Assembly (NCBI GenBank): GCA_902806215.1
Contig: CADCVT010000383.1
Span: forward strand, 1-14,931
Source: an uncultured Solirubrobacteraceae bacterium
Lineage (GTDB): Bacteria > Actinomycetota > Thermoleophilia > Solirubrobacterales > Solirubrobacteraceae
Direction: 5' to 3'
Length of the DNA stretch: 14,931 nt
Shown here: positions 6,648 to 14,249 of the stretch, piece after piece
Layout: each line of letters starts with the position of its first letter
Numbering within the stretch: the first letter of the stretch is position 1
Made by a program: the position numbers and the translations under genes
The notes under the pieces: generated by a model
The model's database searches: none
What the model was told of the DNA's origin: nothing
The model's input: only the letters and a program-made list of their open reading frames with translations

Positions 6648-8413
6648 CACACCGGCATCCTCGCCCGGACCGACGTGCCGCGTCCGGGCTCGCTCTCGAT
6701 CTCCAGGCGTCCGTCGAGGGCGGCGAGCCGGTCGGCCATGCCGCGCAGGCCGGTCCCGGTGCCCGGGTCGGCGCCGCCGACCCCGTCGTCGCGGACCTCG
6801 ACGAGCGCGAAGCCGTTCTCGCGGCTCACCGACACCTCCGCGTGCGTGGCCTGCGCGTACTTGGCGACGTTGGTCAGCGCCTCCGCGACCACGAAGTACG
6901 CGGCGAGCTCGACGGCGCCGGGCAGGCGCTCGTCGGGCACGCCGGCGACCTCGACCGGCAGCGGCGCGCGCTCGGCCAGCGACTCGAGCGCCGGGCGCAG
7001 GCCACGGTCGGTCAGCACGGCCGGGTGGATGCCGCGCGCGAGCTCGCGCAGGTCCTCGAGCGCCGAGCGGGCCTCGTCGCGCGCGCCGTCGAGCAGCGCC
7101 TTCGCGGCCTCCGGATCCTGATCGAGCTTGGACCGGACCAGGCCGAGCTGCAGCGACAGCGCGACGAGCCGCTGCTGCGCGCCGTCGTGCAGGTCGCGCT
7201 CGAGGCGGCGCCGCTCGGCGAGCCCGGCCTCGAGCAGCCGCTGGCGGGACTCGTGCAGCTCGGCGACGCGCGCCTTGAGCTCCGCGTCGAGCCGCTCGTT
7301 CTCGAGCGCCAGCGCCGCCGCGCCGCCGACGGTCTGCACGAGCTCGGGCTCCTGGCACAGCGCCCGGTCGTGGACGAGCGCGGCGACGCGCCGGCCCCCG
7401 AGCTCGACCTCGGTCGCGGCCCGCGCGGGATCGTCGCCGGCGGGCAGCTCGACACGGTGCCCGTCGGCGTCGACGTAGCGGCGCGCCTTCGGCAGCCAGT
7501 AGGCCAGGCGGAGCGTCGGGTCGTCGAGCGCCTCGCGCAGAGCGTCGCGCAGCTCCCCCTGGCTCGGCGCTTCGCCGAGCGCCTCCATGACCTCGGTGAT
7601 CGCGCCGGTCCGCCACTGGCGGCTGCGCAGCAGGCCGGCGAGGAACGCCCACGGCACGAGCGCGAACGCGAGCTGCATCACTCCGTCGAGCGCCTCCTCG
7701 GCGTCGTCGGCCCGGTCGGCGACGTCGAACCCGAGCGTCACGGCGAGAAGGAACAGCAGCAGCGCGCCGGAGAAGAGCACGGGCGCCAGGCCCTTCCGAC
7801 CCGCCGGCGTCGCCGAGCGGAAGCGGTTGACGAGGATCCACGCCATGACGAGCGTGGCGACGACGCCGAGCACCCCCGCGGTCGCCTCGAAGACCCTGAC
7901 GGCCTCGGGTGACTCCGTGACGAAGAACGCGCTGTCGGGGTGGTCGACGCCATCGCCGCAGTCGCACTCGCGGCTGAACATCGCGATGAGCAGCGGCGTC
8001 AGGATCGCGACGACGTAGGTGGCGACGATCAGCCCGCGTTCGAGCCGGCTGTGCAGGCGGCCGTCGGGGAACGCGAGCGCCATGTGCACGGCGATCACGA
8101 ACGGCAATCCGCTGCCGAACACGACCCCGATCGTGAACAGCAGCGAGGTGTTCGAGAGCTGAAGGGCCGCGAGGAAGCCGCAGAAGCCCACCGCCGACAT
8201 GAGCGGACCGACGCGGTTGTGCGGCCGCCGCCACCAGGCGAACAGCCCGATGCCCATGTACGAGGCCATGATCGCCGAGACGAAGATCGCCGCGACGACG
8301 GGCGAGTCGCCGCCGGCGCGCTCGGTCTCGGTCGCGAGGAAGATCGCGAGGCCGATGAGCAGCGCCCCGAGGATCCCGAGCGCGATCAGCGGGCGCCGCA
8401 GGCTGGTCCTCAC
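6647..8413 (-). CDS. Membrane sensor histidine kinase, NarL-type (HisKA_3 + HATPase)
   Basis: This 588-residue kinase has about eight transmembrane helices in the first 262 residues. The FPDGRLHSRLER loop (about 115-126) is cytoplasmic by the positive-inside rule. The loop between helices 5 and 6 (about 147-173, with CDCGDG and many acidic residues) is predicted extracellular. A GAF-like segment follows (about 270-370) with a short coiled coil. The HisKA_3 domain contains ERRRLERDLHDGAQQR with catalytic H409. The ATPase domain has the N-box AEALTNVAKYAQA, DDGVGG and GTGLRGMADRL. It is a complete kinase of the family that phosphorylates NarL/LuxR regulators. Its GTG overlaps the receiver-only gene as GTGA (8410-8413), and its stop overlaps the next regulator, so all three are coupled. 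The signal sensed is unknown. Confidence 0.93.
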   Translation of the reverse strand: MRTSLRRPLIALGILGALLIGLAIFLATETERAGGDSPVVAAIFVSAIMASYMGIGLFAWWRRPHNRVGPLMSAVGFCGFLAALQLSNTSLLFTIGVVFGSGLPFVIAVHMALAFPDGRLHSRLERGLIVATYVVAILTPLLIAMFSRECDCGDGVDHPDSAFFVTESPEAVRVFEATAGVLGVVATLVMAWILVNRFRSATPAGRKGLAPVLFSGALLLFLLAVTLGFDVADRADDAEEALDGVMQLAFALVPWAFLAGLLRSRQWRTGAITEVMEALGEAPSQGELRDALREALDDPTLRLAYWLPKARRYVDADGHRVELPAGDDPARAATEVELGGRRVAALVHDRALCQEPELVQTVGGAAALALENERLDAELKARVAELHESRQRLLEAGLAERRRLERDLHDGAQQRLVALSLQLGLVRSKLDQDPEAAKALLDGARDEARSALEDLRELARGIHPAVLTDRGLRPALESLAERAPLPVEVAGVPDERLPGAVELAAYFVVAEALTNVAKYAQATHAEVSVSRENGFALVEVRDDGVGGADPGTGTGLRGMADRLAALDGRLEIESEPGRGTSVRARMPV

Positions 8414-8763
8414 GACACGAGCTCCCGGATCGCGTCGCCGCTGAGGTCGGCCTTGCCGATGAACCCGCGCGCGCCGCAGCGCTCGACGAGCGGGCCGAAG
8501 TCGCGCCCGTCGCGGCTCGATACGAGCACGACCGCAGGGGCGGCCTCCTGCGCCGTCAGCCGCCGCGCGACCTCGAAGCCGTCGATGTCGGGGAGGTTGA
8601 CGTCGAGGAGCACGAGGTCGGGCCGCAGCTGCAGCGCCTTCGTGACCGCGGAGGTGCCCGTCTCGGCCTCGCCGACGACCGTGTATCCGTCGCCGTCGAG
8701 CAGCAGGCGAGCGGTCGCCCGGAAGCTCGGGTGATCGTCGACGATGAGGACGGTCGTGGGCAT
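8410..8763 (-). CDS. Receiver-only response regulator
   Basis: This protein of only 117 residues is a single CheY-like receiver domain. It has acidic residues D9/D10, phospho-acceptor D54 in LLDVNLPDIDG, S82/S83 and K104 in GFIGKADLSG. It ends directly after the last helix, with no DNA-binding or enzymatic output domain, so it probably acts as a phosphate relay, a phosphate sink or a protein-binding switch. It is not truncated by a visible frameshift: the kinase gene begins at its stop codon (GTGA overlap). The ATG at 8763 lacks a Shine-Dalgarno. Rpe ends 42 nt upstream, so the signalling genes may be read from the rpe operon, from a promoter in that short gap, or both. Confidence 0.9.
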   Translation of the reverse strand: MPTTVLIVDDHPSFRATARLLLDGDGYTVVGEAETGTSAVTKALQLRPDLVLLDVNLPDIDGFEVARRLTAQEAAPAVVLVSSRDGRDFGPLVERCGARGFIGKADLSGDAIRELVS

Positions 8764-8805
8764 CTGGGGAGATTGTCGCCCGTCCGACCGCCGTTCAGGG
8801 TGCGG

Positions 8806-9450
8806 CTAACCCCCGACCGCGGCGAGGATGTCCGAATAGGCCTGCGCCGGGTCCGCGGTCTTGAAGATCGCCGATCCGGCCACGAACGTGGTCGCCCCGG
8901 CCTCCGAGCACGGGCCCGCGGTCTTCGTGTCGACGCCGCCGTCGACCTCGACGACCTCGTGGCGGTCGGCGAGCTTGCGGATCCGGTCGAGCGACCCGCG
9001 GATGAACGGCTGCCCGCCCCAGCCGGGGTTGACGGTCATGCAGAGCGCCATGTCGGGCTTGACCGCCAGCGCCCCGACGGCGGTGCCGGGGTTGATCGCC
9101 ACGCCGGCCGACGCCCCGGCCTCGCGGATGAGGTTGAGCGTCAGGTCGATGTGCGGCGTCGCCTCGACGTGGAAGGTGACGTGGTCGGCTCCGGCCTTCA
9201 CGAACTCCTCCACGTGACGCTCGGGGCGCTCGATCATGAGGTGCACGTCGAGGACGGCGCTGTCGGGCAGCGCCTCGCGCAGCGCGCCGACGACGATCGG
9301 GCCGAACGTGATCGGCGGGACGAAGTGCCCGTCCATGACGTCGCAGTGGATGAGCCGGGCGCCCGCGGCCATGACCTCCTCGACCTGCGCGGCGAGGCGC
9401 GCGAAGTCGGCGCTGAGGATGCTCGGCGCGACGCCGGTCAGACGGGACAC
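8806..9450 (-). CDS. rpe: Ribulose-phosphate 3-epimerase
   Basis: This enzyme interconverts D-ribulose 5-phosphate and D-xylulose 5-phosphate in the pentose phosphate pathway or Calvin cycle. The 214-residue protein is of normal length and shows the family's TIM-barrel motifs: APSILSADFARL (8-19), HCDVMDGHFVP with metal ligands H35 and D37, DVHLMIERPE with H70, MTVNPGWGGQPF, and EVDGGVD with catalytic D170. The C-terminal phosphate-binding FVAGSAIF is also present. The GTG start at 9450 lies 13 nt inside the end of the zinc-ribbon gene, so its translation is probably coupled to that gene and to rsmB. The rsmB-rpe association is common in actinobacteria. Confidence 0.96.
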   Translation of the reverse strand: MSRLTGVAPSILSADFARLAAQVEEVMAAGARLIHCDVMDGHFVPPITFGPIVVGALREALPDSAVLDVHLMIERPERHVEEFVKAGADHVTFHVEATPHIDLTLNLIREAGASAGVAINPGTAVGALAVKPDMALCMTVNPGWGGQPFIRGSLDRIRKLADRHEVVEVDGGVDTKTAGPCSEAGATTFVAGSAIFKTADPAQAYSDILAAVGG

Positions 9451-9662
9451 AGCATCGAGGCGCCGCAGTTGACGCAGGTGATGTTGGCGGTGTTCGACAT
9501 CCGGACGATCGTGGAGTGCTCGTTGCAGTCAGGGCAGACCGAGCGCAGCTCGTAGCGGTGCAGGCAGTTCACGCAGCGGTAGCGGCCGGCGAGGTTCGTC
9601 GGGCGCAGCCAGGGCTCCGAGCAGTTGGGGCACTCCGTGCCGAGCTTGACCTCCTCGCTCAC
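9438..9662 (-). CDS. Small zinc-ribbon protein (four CxxC motifs)
   Basis: This 74-residue protein has four CxxC pairs, C11/C14, C30/C33, C43/C46 and C63/C66, enough for two zinc sites; a further Cys is C72. The central part, CVNCLHRYELRSVCPDCNEH, resembles E. coli YfgJ and the zinc-ribbons_6 (DUF1407) family. That likeness is from memory of the family pattern, not a search. Its function is unknown; zinc ribbons of this size commonly bind RNA, DNA or a protein partner. Its GTG overlaps the rsmB stop as GTGA (9659-9662), and its last 13 nt overlap the rpe start. This tight lock makes it a real gene and points to co-expression with the rRNA methyltransferase. Confidence 0.85.
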   Translation of the reverse strand: MSEEVKLGTECPNCSEPWLRPTNLAGRYRCVNCLHRYELRSVCPDCNEHSTIVRMSNTANITCVNCGASMLCPV

Positions 9663-10876
9663 GACACTGATCCTAAGACGCTCACGGTGAAGCCTGCAGA
9701 GCGGGTCTCATGGGGCCAGAGGATCCTGTGCTCGCGGAGCTCGAAGCCGGGCAGGCTCGCGACGAGCTCCTCGTTCTCCGCCGGGTTGAGGGTGCACGTC
9801 GACCACACCAACAGGCCGCCCGGACGGACCGCGCGCGCGGCGACCTCGAGGATGGCCCGCTGCTCGGCGACGATCCCGGCGATTCGCTCGGGCGTCATGC
9901 GCCAGCGCAGGTCGGGGCGGGCCTGGAGCGTGCCGAGGCCCGAGCATGGCGGGTCGGCGAGGACGCGCTCGAAGCGCTCGGGGTCCTCGAACGCCGCGGC
10001 ATCGGCGCGGACCACGCGGTCGATGGTCACCCCCATGCGCTCGCAGGTGGCCTCGAGCTGGTCGGCCCGGTCGTCGTTGCGCTCCACGCTGACGAGCTCG
10101 CCGCGGTTCCTCATCAACGCGGCCAGGTGGGTCGTCTTGCCGCCCGGGGCCGCACACAGGTCGAGCACGCGCTCGCCCGGCTGCGGGTCGACGAGCCGCG
10201 AGATCGCCTGCGAGGACAGCGACTGCGGCATGAAGTGGCCCTCGGCCCACAGCGGGTGCGCGTACGCGTCGAAGGGCCGGTCGAGCACGACGCCGTCGCG
10301 GCCGGTCGTCCTGCCGTCGAGCGCCGTCGCGAGCGCCTCGGGCGAGGTCTTGAGGCGGTTGGCGCGCAGCGCTGTCTCGGCCGGCTCGTTCAGGCGCCGC
10401 ATGAGCTTCGTCGCGGTCTTGCGGCCGTAGGCGCCGCGCCAGAGCTCGACGAGCCAGTGCGGATAGGACTCGCGCACGCCCTCGTCCTCGATCGCGTCGA
10501 GCAGCGCGCGTCCCTCGTTCGCTCCGCGGCGGAGCACCGCGTTGACCAGGCCCGAGCCGCGCGAGCCCTTCACGAGCTCCACGGTCTCGCCGACCGCGGC
10601 GTGCTCGGCGACGCCCTCGAGGAAGAGCAGCTGGAACAGGCCGAGCTGGAGCGCGGCACGCACGTCGGCGTCGAGCTTGCGCCGCTCGGAGAGCTTGCCG
10701 ATCAGGTGGTCGAGCGTTCGCCGCCGCTGCACGGTGCCGAACGCGAGCTGCCGCGCGAACGCCCGGTCGCGAGGCTCGAGCGACCCCGCCTCGGCGTGGA
10801 ACGCCTGGTCGGCGAAGGCCTCCTGCTCGTTGACGCGCCGGACGACCCTGAAGGCGACCGCGCGGGCGGGCGTCAC
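9659..10876 (-). CDS. rsmB: 16S rRNA (cytosine-967-C5)-methyltransferase RsmB
   Basis: This 405-residue protein has the two-part RsmB layout. An N-terminal NusB-like helical domain (about 1-130, from PARAVAFRVVRRVNEQEAF) is followed by a SAM-dependent methyltransferase domain. That domain holds the SAM-binding loop VLDLCAAPGGKTTHLA (about 236-251), the DPPCSGLGT motif near 310 and the catalytic-cysteine motif STCTLNPAENEE near 359. It methylates C967 of 16S rRNA using S-adenosylmethionine. It is a little shorter than the E. coli enzyme (429). I place the start at GTG 10876, which overlaps the DUF427 stop as GTGA; an adjacent GTG at 10879 is also possible. Its end overlaps the zinc-ribbon gene. 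A longer upstream reading in this frame is the shadow of the DUF427 gene. Confidence 0.95.
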   Translation of the reverse strand: MTPARAVAFRVVRRVNEQEAFADQAFHAEAGSLEPRDRAFARQLAFGTVQRRRTLDHLIGKLSERRKLDADVRAALQLGLFQLLFLEGVAEHAAVGETVELVKGSRGSGLVNAVLRRGANEGRALLDAIEDEGVRESYPHWLVELWRGAYGRKTATKLMRRLNEPAETALRANRLKTSPEALATALDGRTTGRDGVVLDRPFDAYAHPLWAEGHFMPQSLSSQAISRLVDPQPGERVLDLCAAPGGKTTHLAALMRNRGELVSVERNDDRADQLEATCERMGVTIDRVVRADAAAFEDPERFERVLADPPCSGLGTLQARPDLRWRMTPERIAGIVAEQRAILEVAARAVRPGGLLVWSTCTLNPAENEELVASLPGFELREHRILWPHETRSAGFTVSVLGSVS

Positions 10877-11331
10877 CACCCGCGCGTGCCGGGGCCGCCC
10901 TTGAACGGCCCGGTGATCTCGGCGGTGATCCAGCCTCCGTAGAAGTCGCCGTCCTGCGCCTGCACGCGTTCGTCGTCGAGGAAGCACGCGTCGACCTGGC
11001 CGGGGTAGAAGGCGAGGTGGTCGGTCAGCTCGGCGTACGCCGCGACCGGCGCCGGATACGACCAGGCGGCCCGGCTCGGGCCGTCCATCAGGTCCCAGTA
11101 CGACGCGCTGCCCTTCCACTCGCAGAACGTCGAGCCGCCTCCGCTGGGGAACAGGCGGCTCATGTCGATGTCCTGCGGCGGGATGTAGATCACCGGCGGG
11201 TGCGACGTCTCGAGCACCCGCAGCGCGCTCGTGGAGTCCGCGAGCACGGCGCCGGCGTGCTCGACGCGCACACGGCGCTCGCACGGCACGAGCGCCGGCG
11301 GGCGGGGGTAGTCCCAGACGTTCTCGGTCAT
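10873..11331 (-). CDS. DUF427 domain-containing protein
   Basis: This 152-residue protein contains one DUF427 (PF04248) beta-tent domain. The recognisable parts are RRVRVEHAGAVLADSTSALR, then HPPVIYIPPQDIDM, the family signature STFCEWKGSASYWDL and VAAYAELTDHLAFYPG. The biochemical role of this family is not established. I start it at ATG 11331, where the DUF427-like sequence MTENVWDYPRPP begins; the frame is open further upstream but that part is the shadow of the LVIVD gene. It has no strong ribosome site, and a GC-rich hairpin ends two bases before the ATG. Its stop overlaps rsmB as GTGA (10873-10876). Confidence 0.88.
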   Translation of the reverse strand: MTENVWDYPRPPALVPCERRVRVEHAGAVLADSTSALRVLETSHPPVIYIPPQDIDMSRLFPSGGGSTFCEWKGSASYWDLMDGPSRAAWSYPAPVAAYAELTDHLAFYPGQVDACFLDDERVQAQDGDFYGGWITAEITGPFKGGPGTRGW

Positions 11332-11333
11332 CC

Positions 11334-11359
11334 GCGGCCCGACGATATCGCCGGGCCGC
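11334..11359 (-). terminator. GC-rich hairpin between the LVIVD and DUF427 genes
   Basis: Arms GCGGCCC and GGGCCGC (7 bp) enclose a 12-nt loop that itself contains the palindrome CGATATCG (11343-11350). It occupies most of the 40-nt gap after the LVIVD stop and ends two bases before the DUF427 ATG. It may end LVIVD transcription, or hide the DUF427 start. There is no T-tract, so the terminator call is weak. Confidence 0.35.
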
Positions 11360-11371
11360 ACTCGCGCCGGG

Positions 11372-13309
11372 CTAGCGCCCGAGCGCCCCGATCCGCACGC
11401 GCTTGGCCGTCGCCCCGGCGACCCGGACCTTCGACGTCGTCTTGATCGTGAACGCGCCGGCACGCAGGGTGCGGCGACCGGCGGCGATCCGGTACCGGTA
11501 CTTGCCGGCCGGACCGCCGACCGCGGCACGCAGGACGACCTTGCGTCCCGTCCGTGCCCGGAAGCGGCGGCTGGCGATGACCTTCTTGCCCTTGGCGCTG
11601 AAGATCTGGAGCTTCAGCGTGCGGAACTTCGAGCCCGAGCGCGGGACGCGGGCGGAGCGAATGAAGCGGTAGCCACCGGCGCCGCGGGCCTGGCCGTTCT
11701 TGCCCGGTGCACCCTCGCTGCCGTTGTTCGTCCCCGAGCCGGGAACGCCATCGACGAGCGTCGGACCGGCGTTGGTGCCGACCTTCAGCGGGCGGGCGGG
11801 ATCGTTCGTCGCGGGGCCGTCACAGCCGGCGGACACGAACGCGGGCGCGTCAGCGGGCGCGGACGTGCCCTGGTAGCGGGCACGCTGGACCTCGGCCGCG
11901 CCGGCGATCGTCGGCCAGCGCGAGCACTTCTCGCCGGTGTACTCGAGGACGTCGAGGCCGCGGATGGTGTCGCCCGCGAAGATGTAGCCCTTGTGCGGCT
12001 TGGCCGACCACGTCTCGGCGCCGGTCGGGATGAAGTGGCCGACCTCGACCGGTGCGTCGGGGTTCGAGAAGTCGAAGACCCGCGTCCCGCGCCCGTACCA
12101 CGCGATGACCATGCGGTTCTCGTTCGGCGCCTGCCAGAAGACGTGCGATGTACAGCCGGCGTCGGTGTTGTCGTTGGCCTGCGCCGGGATGTTGTAGGCG
12201 CCGATCTGGTCGACCTTGGTCCCGGCGGGATCGAGCGTCTTGATCTTGCCGTCCTTGTCGAGGCGCAGGAGGTGGACCGCGCCGGGCGACCCGCCGTTCA
12301 GCTGCCCCGCGACGTTCGGCGGGACCCGTGCGTCGCTGCCGCCGCCGCAGGCGCCGACGCCGCTGCCGCCGCCGTACTCGTCGGTCTCGATCATGAGCGT
12401 GCGGTCGAAGTTCGGCTCCGCGCCGTGCGAGATGCCGACGCCGTGCTCGCCGGCCGACAGGCGCTGAAGGAACTTCGGCTTCGTCGGGTCGGTGACGTCC
12501 ATGACGTCGGTGAAGCCGATCGAGGCGCCGTAGGCGATCGCCTTGCCGTCGGGGCGGTGGTCGACCTGGATGTCGTGCGCGCCGCCGCCGGGCGCATCGA
12601 GCACGGCGATCGGAGTGCGGTCGTTCGGGTTGGCGATGAGCTTGCGGATATCGAAGATGTCGACGGCGCCGCGCTCGCGGTGGGTCGGCTGGTACTGGTC
12701 GACGTAGAGATGCGGCCAGTCGAGCGTCGTGTTGTGCGCGCCGTCCTCGACGCCGCCCTCCTGAGCGCCCTGACCGACGAACGCGACCTCGCGGGGCTTC
12801 GCCTTGTCCGAGATGTCGATGACGACGAAGCCCTCGTTGTTCGGGTGGCACTTGTTCGAGGTCGACTCGATCGCGAGGATCGCGTACTGCGGGTTCGACC
12901 CGGGCTGCAGCTGGATGTCGTTCTGGCCGCCGGGGCAGTTGAAGACGCCCGCGCGCTTCGGCGCCCGCGGGTCGGTGATGTCGACGATGACCATGCCCTC
13001 GCCGTACGAGCCGACGTAGGCGTAGTCGCCGGCGAGCTCGAGGTCGGAGGCCGCGACCGAGCCCTCCATCGGGATGTTCGCGACGATGCGCATGTTCGAC
13101 CCCGTGCCGGTGAGCGGCTGGGCATCGGCAAGCAGCTCCGCGTTGAGCAACCCGGCCGTTGCCGTGTCGTCGAAGAACTGGCTGAATGCAGCGGCGGCGC
13201 TGGCGGCCGCCTTCTCGTGAGCGGCGGCACCCGAGGGCACGGCGGCGATGGCGAAGACGGCAGCGAAGAACGGCAGACAGCGGCGCATCCTCGTTCTGTA
13301 CCCGCGCAT
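11372..13309 (-). CDS. Secreted LVIVD-repeat beta-propeller protein with basic C-terminal domain
   Basis: This 645-residue protein begins with an N-terminal signal peptide (RRCLPFFAAVFAIAAVPSG followed by AAAHEK), so it is exported. LVIVD-type repeats follow: MVIVDITDPRAPKRAG (about 106), FVVIDISDKAKPREVAF (about 160), DVMDVTDPTKPKF (about 270) and RVFDFSNPDAPVEVGHF (about 410). They form a predicted beta-propeller. Residues about 510-550 are a Gly/Asn/Ser-rich linker. The last roughly 90 residues are very basic (Arg/Lys) with alternating strand pattern, a possible beta-sandwich that could bind the cell surface. Four cysteines in the propeller may form disulfides. No catalytic site is evident; LVIVD proteins are mostly uncharacterised. 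The ATG at 13309 lies four bases after a hairpin; ATG 13288 gives a more typical signal peptide and is a good alternative. Confidence 0.88.
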   Translation of the reverse strand: MRGYRTRMRRCLPFFAAVFAIAAVPSGAAAHEKAAASAAAAFSQFFDDTATAGLLNAELLADAQPLTGTGSNMRIVANIPMEGSVAASDLELAGDYAYVGSYGEGMVIVDITDPRAPKRAGVFNCPGGQNDIQLQPGSNPQYAILAIESTSNKCHPNNEGFVVIDISDKAKPREVAFVGQGAQEGGVEDGAHNTTLDWPHLYVDQYQPTHRERGAVDIFDIRKLIANPNDRTPIAVLDAPGGGAHDIQVDHRPDGKAIAYGASIGFTDVMDVTDPTKPKFLQRLSAGEHGVGISHGAEPNFDRTLMIETDEYGGGSGVGACGGGSDARVPPNVAGQLNGGSPGAVHLLRLDKDGKIKTLDPAGTKVDQIGAYNIPAQANDNTDAGCTSHVFWQAPNENRMVIAWYGRGTRVFDFSNPDAPVEVGHFIPTGAETWSAKPHKGYIFAGDTIRGLDVLEYTGEKCSRWPTIAGAAEVQRARYQGTSAPADAPAFVSAGCDGPATNDPARPLKVGTNAGPTLVDGVPGSGTNNGSEGAPGKNGQARGAGGYRFIRSARVPRSGSKFRTLKLQIFSAKGKKVIASRRFRARTGRKVVLRAAVGGPAGKYRYRIAAGRRTLRAGAFTIKTTSKVRVAGATAKRVRIGALGR

Positions 13310-13313
13310 GTGA

Positions 13314-13333
13314 CACCGGACACAAATCCGGTG
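13314..13333. promoter_or_regulatory. Perfect inverted repeat between the ligD-type and LVIVD genes
   Basis: CACCGGA and TCCGGTG are separated by 6 nt, giving a perfect 7-bp stem in the 37-nt gap. It starts 13 nt after the stop of the polymerase-domain gene and ends four bases before the first LVIVD ATG. It could terminate the upstream transcript, bind a regulator, or block the first ATG and favour the one at 13288. No T-tract follows. Confidence 0.4.
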
Positions 13334-13346
13334 CGACGTGGCGCGT

Positions 13347-14249
13347 TCAGCCCAGGCCCAGCTCGCGGCGGGCGTCGGTGAGGCCGCGCGCGCTCTTGCC
13401 GATGTCGGCCCACGGGTCCCCCACCCGGTCGAGCCGTTCGGGGAGCGTCCGCAGCGTGAAGCTGTCGGCCCGCAGGTCCTCGTCGTCGAGCTGCTCCCAG
13501 CGGATCGGCGCCGCGGCTGGCGCGCCGGGCTTCGCGCGCAGGCTGTAGGGCGCGACGCCGGTGTGGCCGTAGCGAGCGCGGCCGGCGTCGACGTAGATGC
13601 GGTCGCCGCGATTGGCGATGCGGAACTCGGTCGTCAGCTCGTCCGGATGCTCCTCGGCCAAGCGGGCGGCCATCGCGCGGGCGACCTCGTTGACCTGCTC
13701 GAACGTGCTCGTGCGGCGCAGCGGCGCGACGACGTGGATTCCGCGGCTGCCGGTGAGCATCGCGAACGGCCGCAGCCCGCAGGCGCGGTAGAGGTCGCCG
13801 GCCTGCTTCGCGGCCCGGCGGATCGCGGCGAAGTCCTCGACCTGCGGGTCGAAGTCGATGATGAGCCGGTCGGGGCGGTCGAGCATGCCCGAGCGGCTCG
13901 TCCACGCGTGCAGCGCGATCGCCGCCTGCCCGGCGAGGTACACGAGCGTCGCGGCGTCGTTGGCGACGGCGTGGGTCACCGTCCCGCCCTTCTTGTCGAC
14001 CGTCGCCCGCGCGACGAAGTCGGGGAAGTGCTCGGGCGCGGCCTGGGTGAAGAGGCCTCGCTTGCCGATGCCGTCGGGGTAGCGGTCGAGGTTGAGCGGG
14101 CGGTCGCGGACGTGCGGGATCATCACCGGCGCGACCGCGAGGTAGTACTCGGCCACGTCGCGCTTGGTAATGCCCTCGAAGAGCTCCTTGCCTGGGCGCT
14201 TGAGCTCGACCGTGCGGCGCCCGGCGCGGATGTCGATCGCGTCGCTCAT
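13347..14249 (-). CDS. ligD: Stand-alone LigD-type polymerase/primase domain protein
   Basis: This 300-residue protein corresponds to the polymerase (primase-like) domain of bacterial LigD, without ligase or nuclease domains. The family's catalytic residues are present: D132 and D134 in LIIDFDP, TGSRGIHVVAPL (166-178), and D222 in DRIYVDAG. The 88-residue distance from D134 to D222 is what I recall for mycobacterial PolDom. The conserved ending GVAPYSLRAKPGAPAAAPIRW is also there. Such proteins fill gaps and add ribonucleotides during non-homologous end joining, together with Ku and a ligase; neither is encoded in this window. The ATG at 14249 overlaps the fmt stop as ATGA (14246-14249). The symbol refers to the domain, not a full LigD. 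Confidence 0.92.
   Translation of the reverse strand: MSDAIDIRAGRRTVELKRPGKELFEGITKRDVAEYYLAVAPVMIPHVRDRPLNLDRYPDGIGKRGLFTQAAPEHFPDFVARATVDKKGGTVTHAVANDAATLVYLAGQAAIALHAWTSRSGMLDRPDRLIIDFDPQVEDFAAIRRAAKQAGDLYRACGLRPFAMLTGSRGIHVVAPLRRTSTFEQVNEVARAMAARLAEEHPDELTTEFRIANRGDRIYVDAGRARYGHTGVAPYSLRAKPGAPAAAPIRWEQLDDEDLRADSFTLRTLPERLDRVGDPWADIGKSARGLTDARRELGLG

Noticed and set aside
2676..7121. Very long plus-strand open frame (about 1480 codons) opposite the ABC and kinase genes
   Set aside because: Its product is almost only Arg, Asp, Glu, Ala and Gln, as expected for a GC-rich antisense shadow, and the opposite strand holds clear ATPase, permease, regulator and kinase genes.
8410..8763. Receiver-only gene as a truncated LuxR regulator
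   Set aside because: The domain is complete, the stop overlaps the kinase start, and no LuxR-type helix-turn-helix remnant follows in another frame.
8764..8805. Possible promoter (GACAAT, 10 nt before the receiver-only ATG)
   Set aside because: The -10 match is four of six and no convincing -35 lies at a suitable distance; the gap could simply be an intra-operon spacer.
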